Positions 1 to 9,866 of a stretch of DNA of 64,000 bases are shown one piece after another. The first letter of the stretch is position 1. Each line of letters begins with the position of its first letter. Source of the DNA: Papaver somniferum (lineage: Eukaryota > Streptophyta > Magnoliopsida > Ranunculales > Papaveraceae); the NCBI RefSeq assembly GCF_003573695.1, contig NC_039362.1, forward strand, positions 10,050,489 through 10,114,488, read 5' to 3'. The notes beneath the pieces were generated by a model, which had not been told where the DNA came from, searched no databases, and saw only the letters and a list, made by a program, of their open reading frames with translations. The translations under genes and the position numbers were made by a program.

Positions 1-2550
1 CCGCCAGACCAAACCCCTAGTTGATATCCCTCATGCGACACGATTGACGTCTCGTGGTTAATTAGTCAGTTGTTGACTTCATTACTTTATGGGACGATGA
101 CTCCATGTATTTGCTGAGTTGAACATGATTTTGCAAAATGTTCTGAGACTCATGAATTGACCGTTGAGACAGAGGTATAATTCTCAAGTTGTGGTGAGCA
201 AGTATTGCTCATTCGATGAATTGTTGAATATTGATAGTCGAACCAATATTCCTTGGTTTGAGCAAATATTGCTCATTTGAGCAAGTGTTGCTCGTCTGAT
301 GACTTATTGGTAGCGCGACCAAAATAAGACATTAATTAGAATACTGGTAGTTGAACCGAGCATAATTAATAAGAATACTGATCATGAGATCGTCGTAAAG
401 TTATTAGTGTTCGAATCTGGAATTATGATCCTTGGACTCAGAAACCCTAATTTGATCAACTGATGACCAATTGATGATTTATTTCAAAATCAACCATGGG
501 ACGAAGGAGGGATACGGGATCATGGATCGACCATGTAGTTCCCATATGCTCATGTGAGCAAATACCAAGGTCTCTTGAAGAGTTGGTGATTTGGTGCTGA
601 AAGAATGATTAAATGCTGGTTTAATCATTTATTCGAAAAATGCTCGTCCGAGCCTTAGGTGATAAACCCTAATTAATTATGAAGAGGTGAGGGACCGACC
701 AAGGGGTCATGAAACCGGCCCTGGGTGATCACGGGATCAACTGACGATCATTCTATGAAATTCCAAAATTATTTGGAAGAGTTTTGGACCTAATACGTGC
801 AATTGCGCAAATTAGGTCAAATCGTGAAAATACGTGGGACCGTCTTCTTGCAAGCCAAAGAGCCAACCTTGGTCTGTCAAGGTAACATGCTCACGTCGCC
901 AGGGTGTCCGTGTCTCAGTCCTGAAAATTTTGATATTTTCTGGCGTGCGTTTGAACAACCATTTGAGAAAATATGACAAAATCAGGGTTTTGCTGAAACT
1001 GAGGAAACTTAATGAAATGAAGGAAAATAATTATAAAAATGAAGGAATAATGAGGCGTGGGACTGCTGAAGCCAAGGCATGGCCGTCAGGCTAGTGACCA
1101 CGGTCCCATGGTGCATTTTCCTAATTTTATATTATTTTTCATGATTTTATGAAAATATCGTGAAATCAAGGAGTTTTGTTAAAATTAAGGAGTTTCCTTA
1201 ATGTGAAAGAGTTCCATGGGATCAAGGAAGCAAATAATATTAAAAAATAATAAAATAAGGGCGTGAGGGACCGGCTGAGGCATGGCCGGCCGGCTGGGCC
1301 CGGTCCCGTGCGTTTTCCCTAATTTTATGTATTTTTTCCATGATTTGAAGGAATTTTCATAATTTGAGAGAAATACCATGAAATCAAGGGATTTCATGGG
1401 ATCAAGGAAACTTTAAAATAATAATAAAATAAAAGGAGTGTGGGACCGGCTAGGGCATGGCCGGCCGGCTTCGGCCCGGTCCCACGGGTTTCCTTAATTT
1501 ATATTATATTTTTTCATGGATTTATGAAAATACCATGAGATTAAGGAGTTTTCATGAGATTAGGAAAATAATAATAAAATAATGAGAAACCATGAGGTGT
1601 GGGGCCGGCCGGAATTAAGGCATGGCCGGTTGGCCAATAATCACAGCCCCACAATGTTTTTCCCAATTTTATATTATTTCCTTGGTGCGAAGGAAACACC
1701 ATGAAACTGGGGAGTTTCCTCGAAACGAAGGATATTTGTTCAAATGAAAGGATTTTCATAAGATTGGAAAATAACAAAAAATATGATAAAATATAAATCT
1801 GGGGTGGGATTGGCCACGACACGGCCGGCCGGTCAATGAGCCCAATCCCATGGCGCCTTGGTTAATATTTTGATTATTTATTATTTTCTTTCCTATTTTG
1901 CATAGGTTCATCGTTTCGTCGAATTTTGAAATACTCTTTTGTGCGGTGATTGTTAGTGTATCATCGTCGAGTACACTTGCACCTTTTGAGTCAGGGCTTA
2001 CACAGAGTAGCTCAGATGCCCGTGCGTTGAATATTTATTACTAACCCATGGAATTCTGCTGGGAAGAACCATAAATTGAAGTAACGAAATACTGCGAAAA
2101 TATTTGAATATTTTCAGAAATTCAGTGGATGAATCCAAGAATTTAGGAATAATTAACTTATGGCTCTATACAAGCAGAGCAGGATGTCTAGGAGCATTAA
2201 TTATTCTGACATGAGCTTGCTGGAGCTTCATATCCTTTATATAGTCAGGGAAAACTTGTTGTTTGTAAATTGAAGACGTTATCGCTATATACTAGCAGAG
2301 AAAGCTGTCAAGGAGCCGTCAATCTTGTGATTCTATATAGAAATAATTACTGAAGTGTTCAGTATTCATGAGATATGTCGTTGTCCAGCCGAGAGACTAT
2401 ATATCTGCATGTACTCCGAGAGAAAGTATTCTCAGTCAGAGGATTCGATGAGAGGCATGTGTCTCAATACTCACATCTGATTGCTGGATCAGGAGTTCGT
2501 ATAATTATGGGTTTACGATTTTAGTCTTTGTCGAAAATACACCATCTACA
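1..2550 (-). mobile_element. LTR of Tat-type Gypsy element (family B, third copy), left-truncated
   Basis: This stretch aligns by eye with the LTRs of element B. Position 1 corresponds to about 24310 and 37383, so roughly 635 bp of the LTR lies outside the window. The right end reads CCATCTACA, the reverse of the TGTAGATGG start seen in the B LTRs, so the element lies on the minus strand. The Helitron found in B's 3' LTR is absent here. The LTR carries GAGCAA/TTGCTC hairpins (196-296) and five GGCCGGCC-core hairpin units (about 1055-1855). It is more diverged from the two B LTRs than they are from each other, so it is a separate, older copy. Confidence 0.85.
1055..1855. repeat. Five tandem hairpin units with a GGCCGGCC core inside the LTR
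   Basis: Units near 1055, 1260, 1440, 1597 and 1803 each contain a GC-rich inverted repeat around a CATGGCCGGCCGG-like core, separated by AT-rich spacers that share ATTTTATATTATTTTTC and GAAATCAAGGAGTTT motifs. Spacing is about 160-205 bp. The arms differ between units but stay complementary, for example GGACCGG with CCGGTCC, TGTGGGGC with GCCCCACA, and GGGATTG with CAATCCC. The same array is present in both LTRs of element B. Confidence 0.75.
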
Positions 2551-3613
2551 ACGTTGAAGCAGCTTCTGGAGCGAGCAGGTCCTTGAGAGCATTGAAGCAG
2601 CTTCTGGAGCAAGCAGGTCCCAGAAAGAGCGTTGAAGCAGGCTTCTGAAGTGAACGTGGAGGCGTCTCCAGGAGAGAAGAAGTCTTCTGAAGCGAACGTG
2701 GAGGCGGCTCCTGGAGAGAAGCGTTGAAGCAGGCTTCTGAAGCGAGGCGGCTCCTGGAGAGAAGCAGGCTTCTGAAGCGAACCTGGAGGCGTCTCCTGGA
2801 GAGAAGCAGGCTTCTGAAGCGAGGCGGCTCCTGGAGAGAAGAAGGCTTCTGAAGCGAACATGGAGGCGGCTCCTAGAGAGAGCATTGAAGCAGCTTCTTC
2901 TTCAGTTTGGTTTTCCCTTTACATGCTTCTAGATTGACCATCTCTTGTGTTGAATAAGTCCTTGACTGATGGCGAAGGAATCTCGTGGAGCATCAGTCCC
3001 CAAGCATGACTTATATGGTTCTATATCGTCCGTAGTGGTTGTTGCTATGGGGAATCTCGGGCACTGGTATCAACAAACTAACAACGGTTCTCAGCTGCAG
3101 CTGTGATCAAAAAATACTGGCAGGAAGAGGCGTGACAGCTCCGGGCTAGAACTCGGCGGTCATCATATAGTGGTAGAGCTTGTCTCGTCATTAGAGGGAG
3201 AAGCTCATGATGGAACCGATAGCTTCCTTCATGCTGCCTCATGGAACGGAAAAGAGAGAGACAGTCCCATGCCCATGAGTATCTACTGAGCCTTCTACTT
3301 CATAGATGTTTTCACGCTGGGTTCATGAGGCCGGCTTTCCGTTTGCGTTGTGTTTCATAGACGTCCAGAAATATCACTGACCTTCGACAATACGTCTGCT
3401 CTCTTGAGTATATCCTCGTCTTTGGACATCTTGGAATGATATCGTGCTTGCATCTCTCTAAATTCACCATATTTGAGATCGGCAATGTTAAGCAGTCCCC
3501 AGTCATACTCCTTTGCCACTATCATCTTTGGATCGTGTCTTTGAGGAGTAGGGAAGTTCTTTCATGCGTTGCTACATCAAGCAGGTTGACATGGAGAATC
3601 TGTATGTACCTCT
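2551..3613 (-). mobile_element. Deleted internal region of a family B element
   Basis: Between the LTR end and the next element lies a short remnant. At 2630-2885 there is a minisatellite. At about 3312-3540 the minus strand encodes a degenerate stretch with the YDWGLL motif that also precedes the protease of element B (near 34910), so this is the gag/protease border. The polypurine tract expected beside the LTR (as at 29444-29460 in B) is missing. No reverse transcriptase or integrase is visible. The piece appears heavily deleted and ends where Copia element C1 begins at 3614. Confidence 0.6.
2630..2885 (+). repeat. Minisatellite of about 42-45 bp, open on the antisense strand
   Basis: About seven copies of a unit like GCTTCTGAAGCGAACGTGG plus AGGCGGCTCCTGGAGAGAAG; some copies lack about 12 bp. 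On the plus strand, antisense to the element, one frame encodes Glu/Ala-rich repeats of the SEANVEAAPGEK type before a stop near 2728. Element B also has an acidic repetitive stretch on its antisense strand (33439-33621), so this may be a relic of the antisense gene. A minus-strand ORF across it (2505-2885) is probably fortuitous. Confidence 0.6.
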
Positions 3614-6025
3614 TGTTAGAATATAGCTCGGTCAACCTCGCATGCGTTGCTACATCAAGCATGTTTGTCAATGTTAGTGATCAAAAGTATAAAGTCTTGA
3701 TTTTTAGCCTATTAGCTAAGTCTCGGACTAGGATAGGAAAAGTGTAGTTGATCTCAAGGACTTCATGGTGATTCAACGACAATGACGAAGATCTACACCA
3801 AGGAACCGTGGAACTTCATCAACAAAAAGGTATGTGAAGACTTGAACTTATCTATCACTCGAAAGTCTATCTATTCTTCCCATACTTCTTATGAGACAAA
3901 AGTCGTATGCTATATAGACTAGATCCTATGCACTTGATATTTCGAGTTGAGTATTCATTCCTATGAGAATGCTATATAGACTAGATCATTGTGTTGGTAA
4001 AGCGTTTCGCTTTGATCAGGTTTATCTTCACCTAGTGACGAAAGTCATGAAAGTTTCTATCACTTTGGAAATTGCTCTGAAGAGAAAGGTCTGTTGTTCT
4101 TCACGACTGAATATCGCCCTCTGAGAATGTTTCAATGATTGGAATGAGAGTTTAGATTATATAACCATGTATTTCTTGAACCGAAGTTTTCGAACTTTGT
4201 TGATCAAGAGAAATCGGTAGGATTGTGGAATTGGCTTGCCAAGTCCGCGAACTGAAGGAAGTTCTCGACCGAGAATTTATGCTGGGATTTTCAAAACTCG
4301 TTTGTGTGCCCAGTCCGCGAACTCAGTCCGCGAACCCAGTCCGCGAACTGGCAGAAGTTCTCAACCCGAGAATTTCTATTGAGTTTGGAAAATTCAACCG
4401 ATTAACTTAAGTCCGCGAACTTGTTTGTGAGCTTATAAGGTTATGATCTAAAGATGTGCTCTGAACATGAAACATTAATTATTAAGGAATGTTTTATGCA
4501 AACCGTGGCTATAATGTTCATGAGACGATTCTTATCGAATCGAATCATCTTTGTTTCAATTGTGTCTTGTGTAGTTACATAAGATCTCATAGAAATTGAA
4601 CAACTCTTAACTAGTTCATTTGAGTCAATTGAACTAGTTATGGTGAAGAAGAACATGATTAATATGATATGCTCATATGGTTGACCTTTTGGTTTATCAT
4701 GTTGAACCAACATATGTGTAGTCATTTGGGCATGGTTTTCTCAAACCCAATAAACGTGTACCCAAGTGTGTTTGACAAGCTATGTCTTTCGATCTAACGG
4801 TTGAGAGATATTGGCTTGAATCTAAATCAGGTTTTCATCTAACGGTGGATAGAGTTTGCTTTGTACCTAAGGCGAAACCCTGATTTGAAAGGCTATATAT
4901 AGGAGACATTTAGCATTAAGCAAAACTTAATCCCCACACGTCTGTGTGTGCGCTAGCTAGAGTCTATCTCCATTAATCCTTGATTTTCTTCTCTAAAATC
5001 GGATTAACGACTTAAAGACTTTATTGGGATTGTGAAGCCAGGCCGATACTACTTTTATCGTAGTTGTGTGATCTGATCTTGCATCTTCTATCGTACGAGT
5101 ACAATCGATTGATTGGTTTGAGATCGTGAGAGTTCTCCGATAGGCAAGATAAAGAAGTCACAAACATCTTTGTCTCACTGTTTGTGATTCCTCGACAATC
5201 CACTTGTGTAGTCAGGAAGGATTGCACAGAGGTGATTGATTAATCTAGGTTGTTCTTCGGGAATATAAGTCCGGATTATCAATTGGTTCCTGTTACCTTG
5301 ATTTTATATCTAAAGACGGAAAAAAACCTAGGGTTTATCTGTGAGAGACAGATTTATCCTTTTGATAGACTTTTCTGTGTGAGACAGATTCGTTTATTAT
5401 CAAGTCTGTGATTTTGGGTTGCAGCAACTCTTAGTTGTGGGTGAGATCATCTAAGGGAATCAAGTACGCAGTGTCCTGCTGGGATCAGAGGCGTAGGAGT
5501 ACAACTGTACCTTGTATCAGTGGGAGATTTGTAGGGGTTCAATTATAGATCAGTCCGAAGTTAGTTTTCAGTAGCCTAGTGTTTGTAGCATCTTAATACA
5601 GTGTGTATTCAATCTGGACTAGGTCCCGGGGGTTTTCTTAATTTGCGGTTTCCTCGTTAACAAAACTTCTGGTGTCTGTGTTATTTCTTTTCCGCATTAT
5701 ATTTTATATAATTGAAGTAATACAGGTTGTGCGTTAAAGATCATCAATTGGAAATCCAACCTTTGGTCGTTGATTAATATTGATTGATCCTTGGACATTG
5801 GTCTTTGGTACCGTCCAAGTTATCTCTCTTTGATAAAGACTCGCAGATTTCTATTTGCTTGAGTAAAGATCAAATCGAGAGATTGAGATAATAACTCCTT
5901 GAGATAATTTTTATCTAGATTAAGTCTGACTGTCTAGTTGATTCTCTAGCAAAGTATTTCGGAGTTAGTCCATACATATTACTAATCGAAATATTGGGTG
6001 GTGTTGTTAGACCCCCGATTTTTCA
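3614..6025 (+). mobile_element. 5' LTR of gag-only SIRE-like Copia element C1
   Basis: The LTR starts TGTTAGAATATAGCTCGG and ends in TTTTTCA just before a tRNA-iMet primer site, giving 2412 bp. A second full-length copy lies at 53016-55434 on the minus strand, and partial copies occur at 9659-22659 and 62180-64000. Long LTRs with a TGGTATCAGAGC primer site are typical of the SIRE/Maximus lineage of Copia elements (family knowledge). A TATA box lies at 4894. Short near-palindromic AGTCCGCGAACT repeats sit at about 4240-4410. The 5 bp before the element read CCTCT; the matching copy cannot be checked because the 3' LTR is truncated. Confidence 0.9.
4894..4902 (+). promoter_or_regulatory. Probable TATA box of family C LTR
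   Basis: TATATATAG, preceded by a conserved AAACCCTGATTTGAAAGG and followed about 30 bp later by TTAAGCAAAACTTAATCCCC. The same arrangement is found in the 3' LTR (about 22392) and the LTR near 63423, which supports a conserved promoter with U3 to its left. Confidence 0.6.
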
Positions 6026-6027
6026 AT

Positions 6028-6039
6028 TGGTATCAGAGC
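6028..6039 (+). other. Primer binding site, initiator tRNA-Met type
   Basis: TGGTATCAGAGC two bases after the LTR end is the classic Copia primer site, complementary to the 3' end of plant initiator tRNA-Met. It fixes the 5' LTR boundary and the plus-strand orientation of C1. Confidence 0.95.
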
Positions 6040-6089
6040 AGGCAAACACGTTAAAGACCTCATAAGTCTGTGTTTGTAGCGATCTGATT

Positions 6090-7563
6090 ATGGACGAGTC
6101 TATCTCTAATAACGTACCAGTTCATAAATTACCAGATGTTTTTCAAAGCTTGGATTCACCTGAGAAAACGGTCACATCTAGGTTAGTATCTAAACATTCT
6201 CTTAATGTAGAACCTGTTGAAGTCTGGGAAACACACCTAGAAGAACAGTTAGATGAACTTTCTGATGAAGGTGATTCAGATATTGATAGAGATGTTGATG
6301 AGGAAGTCTCAGAGTATGTTAAGCTTTTGAATTCGTTGGAAAATAAAAAGATGAGAACTTCTCATGTCACACCTTTTCTGTCGTACAAATAAGAAATTGA
6401 GAAGATGTTACGCAGGTGTTTATGTTTCGAATCGCTCTAACGAATCGATCCTCAAGGATTCTGAGGAAAACCTACGTATGAAGTCACTTGAATGTGATAA
6501 TCTTTTTCAAAAGTACTTTTCTTTGGAAGAGAAACTTGCAGAATCTGAAGCAATGGTTAACTCTCAACAAATTAGTTTTGATGACAGAGAAAGCGCTTTT
6601 CTCGCTCGATAGAAACGCCTTGAGGCTGATTTAGCTGCTGCTCTTGATAAAATCAAGATGTTGGAAGATGACTTGAAAAATTTCAATACTAGTTCAAGCA
6701 AATTAACCATTATGCTAGGAGCAAGTAAAAATCATCGTGATACACGAGGATTGGGTTATAATGGAATAGATGCTCCGAGTATTAGAAAAGAGGTAAAATT
6801 TGTCAAGGCTAGTGATCCTTGTCAACAAAAGGTTTCCACTGATGGCAAAAGTGAAATACCTTCACCGGCAGTTAAGGTTCAAAAGAGCAAAGCATATCAA
6901 CCTCCCAAGTCAGCACACACAGATCGAGGTAAGAACATTTCTTATGTTTGCCACTATTGCGGGAATAAAGGTCACCTGTAAAGGAGATGTCGTTTTCGTA
7001 TAAGGAATGAAAAACTTCATGATGTTCTTGTTTGGGCATCACAAGAAGTTGTGAAACCAAGATCATATGTTAAGACTGATCCTCTTAATGTTACAGGTTG
7101 TAACTGTTCAATCTTTAGGCAATGGAATCAGTGGTGTGATAAACCTAGATTTGCCTATAAACGTCGTACGAATCCTTTTCACAATCGTAATGGTTATCAA
7201 AAGGATAACTTCGTAAAGACGAAGACAAGATCCGATGCTCCCAAATGGAGAAAGAATAACTTGCAAAAGAATAGCTTATCCAATTCTCTTCCAAGAATTC
7301 TAGAAGAGAGTAATGGGAAGAAGTTTCCGGTTGTTCCTAAATGCACTCAGAAGTGGGTACCAAAGAATGCTTTGAGTGTGAAAAGGAATGATCTTCCAGA
7401 AAATTCCATGACTATGGAGAAGACATTATCCATGATGTTCGAACTTAACAAGTTTTTTGGAAAAATGGAATTGGATGTGAACGGTTCTAAAAGTGATCTC
7501 TTTCATGATAATCCAAAGGTCACTTGTGGTGAGAAAGACGTTGTTCACCCCAACACAACTTGA
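6090..7563 (+). pseudogene. Decayed Copia gag (C1)
   Basis: The reading frame opens at 6090 with an acidic N-terminal stretch, shifts frame near 6370-6390, and then runs in one frame to 7563 with two in-frame stops (6610 TAG and 6979 TAA). The second part has a coiled-coil-like region (about 6470-6710), a zinc knuckle CHYCGNKGH followed by a stop and RRC, and a KWVPK motif of the kind that in complete Copia polyproteins lies just before protease. The usual N-terminal gag domain is missing. No protease, integrase or reverse transcriptase follows. It is the counterpart of the gag at 57931-58700. Confidence 0.8.
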
Positions 7564-8594
7564 TTGTGTTGTAAGTGCATCCTCACCAAGGAATACCTTC
7601 TTTTATATACGGTGAGGGAAGCACAAGAATTGGGGAACACAGATTATGTTCGGTAAGGGTGTACAATTCAACTGGATTCTTCTAAAAAGGTATGTCCATA
7701 AAACTGAGCTGTTTTTATAATGATACATGTACCTTTTTTTATTGTTCATTTCTACCTAACTTGATATGTGTTTAAGGTTCTTATATGTTTAGGGTTGAAA
7801 ATAGTTGTTCGGGATGTTTGGACATCATGGTACACATTCCAGAGATGCATACCATCATGAAAAATCAAAACCCAGGGTTTTAAGATCGAGGACTTGAAAA
7901 AAAAATCGTTTGCAAACCCGTATGCATACTTGCCTGTAGACGTCGATATTCGGTCAACTTGTTTTTGCCATATTTTCTTCGTACGAACTCGGAATGACCT
8001 CATTCTTTTTGAATTCTCTTCAAAATGGAGATGATAAACCTTGAATTTGGATGAGTTAAGATGTGCATTACGAGTTTGTCTTGATGCCTAGGAAACTTCT
8101 TATGAAAATTTATTTTTGTTTTTTAAGGATTACTAGAGTTTGGAATAGCAATTATTGTGATTACACATAGATATGTCCAACGTTTTTCATCTTCATGTTT
8201 CTATATTTATTGGTTTAAATTCTAAAAATATTTTGAGGATGATGTTATTGCAGTATTAATTTGTTTGATTTTGAAGTATTGCAATATTTTTATGGGATAT
8301 GTATTGTTTGCGTCCGTGAACTTGAAGGTCCCATATGATTGTCAAAAGTAAAGTCGTTCATGAATTGGTATTCATATTGATGAAAGAACGAATGGAATTT
8401 TGACATATACAAAAGTTATGCCTATGCAATCATGTATTTGATGGAAAATAGGATTAAAACTTTTGGGTGACAAGGATAAAGTCTATTATGTTGTTACGCA
8501 TATAATTATGCAAAGATAGAATATATCCTTGTATGTTAACCACGATATTGATCTTTATTGATCCATTTTCATGTTTTACCTGAAGGCTCCATTG

Positions 8595-9180
8595 TGTGTC
8601 TTATGTTGAGCACCTTACAACTAAGTCGATTAACCTTGGCTTTGTTGGTTGTTCCGTAAGATGCTATATGTTGAGCATTATGAACTAAATTAATCATCCT
8701 TGGTTATTTAGTTTGTACTCCATAAGTTTTCCTTCTTATGATGAGTACATGAACAGTTAAGATGGTCATATTCCATGATAATCTTAGTCGGGGTTCCGTA
8801 GTCTCCTTTATGTTGAGCACAAATAATTGAATTGATTACTTCGGTGATTAGTTTGGTTGTTTGCTTTTCGATTAGATTAATTATAGGCTCTTTTTTAATT
8901 AATATAGTTTTGTTTTCATACATTCCACAAGCTCTTGTGTTGAGTATATGAACGGCTACACTATCATGTTCTATTGGTTAATGTAGTCACGTATTCCGTA
9001 AGGTTTTCCTTATGTTGAGTACTTGAACGGTTAAGTTAGTCACCTCCATATGATTAACTTAGTCGTAGCTTGTTACTCAGTGAGTTTTCTTATGTTGAGC
9101 ACTTTCAATTAAATTGATCACTTTTGTGGTTTTGATTTAATTGCGTATTCCAATTAGAATATTCATGGGTTTTCTTGTGA
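8595..9180 (+). repeat. Array of about eight tandem hairpin units with a TTATGTTGAGYAC box
   Basis: The box occurs near 8600, 8666, 8735, 8807, 8935, 9009, 9088 and (partial) 9174. After each of the first seven, and again after 8871, comes a stem-loop whose arm sequence is different in each unit but still pairs. Examples: AACTAAAT with ATTTAGTT (8684), TAAGAT with ATCTTA (8758), CAAATAATTGAATTGATTAC around a TTCG loop (8820), GTTAAGTTAGTCA with TGATTAACTTAG (9030), CAATTAAAT with ATTTAATTG (9106). The same units in the same order occur reversed at 56214-56770. Confidence 0.75.
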
Positions 9181-9535
9181 GTATTTTGGTTGAGTTTTGG
9201 ATATAAAAATCATTCACATGGTTTTTGGTGTCCAAATAAAAATCCTTCTTTTTTTTTTCGAAATTAAGGTCGCTCTTGTTGTTCCTTTGGGAATGACATC
9301 AAATAGGAGAAAGTTCTTTTGAACTTGTGCTTAATGGGTAATATCTTGCGGGGAGTGCGGCTGTAGAATTTTATAGGGGTTATGTTGCGTGTTAAAACTC
9401 CTTGATAAATGTTGTTAGCTTCGGCTATAAGATTGCATCTAAATTAAGATGATATGTTGTCTTTCTTTTGGTCATGAAATGTCTCTTGTGGAACTTTCAT
9501 TATTAACCAATCTTGTACCTTTGCCAATTTTATTG

Positions 9536-9652
9536 ACAAAAAGGGGGAGAAATATTGTAGGTCACACTACAAATACATACGGTTTTTGGATCATTGTGTA
9601 AGGGGGAGTAGTTTCCATGATCAAGATGGAGTATTGACTAAGGGGTATTGAT
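9536..9652 (+). promoter_or_regulatory. Polypurine tracts upstream of the C1 3' LTR
   Basis: AAAAAGGGGGAGAAAT near 9538, TAAGGGGGAGTAG near 9599 and CTAAGGGGTATTGATACAT near 9635 are spaced by about 60 and 40 bp. Polypurine tracts prime plus-strand DNA synthesis in LTR retrotransposons. The same series is found in C2 (51880-51980) and C3 (55700-55820), so the repetition is an ancestral trait. Confidence 0.6.
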
Positions 9653-9866
9653 ACATATTGTTAGAGAATAGCTCGGTAAACTCGCATGCGTTGCTATATC
9701 AAGCATGTTTGTCAATGTTAGTGATCAAAACTATAAAGTCTTGATTTCTAGCCAATTAGCTAAGTCTCGGACTAGGATAGGAAAAGTGTATTTGAGCTCA
9801 AGGACTTCACGGTGATTCAACGACAACGACGAAGATCTACACAAAGGAACCGTGGAACTTCATCAA

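Larger units (their letters stand above)
7564..9658 (+). mobile_element. 3' noncoding region of C1
   Basis: Two kilobases between gag stop and 3' LTR with no coding frame that I can support. It aligns, by shared motifs in the same order, with the reverse complement of 55435-57930. It carries the hairpin array at 8595-9180 and polypurine tracts near 9540, 9600 and 9636. A short ORF seen in copies C2 and C3 (57267-57632) is lost here; the flanking GCCTAGGAA motif survives near 8090. Confidence 0.7.

Noticed and set aside
2505..2885. 126-codon minus-strand ORF
   Set aside because: It is the antisense reading of a minisatellite and runs into the LTR end; no domain.
6028..6039. tRNA-like sequence TGGTATCAGAGC
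   Set aside because: It is the retrotransposon primer binding site, not a tRNA gene; no cloverleaf surrounds it.
8595..9180. CRISPR-like regular spacing of a conserved box
   Set aside because: The box is degenerate, spacing varies from 66 to 128 bp, the spacers form hairpins with the units, and the setting is a plant retrotransposon.
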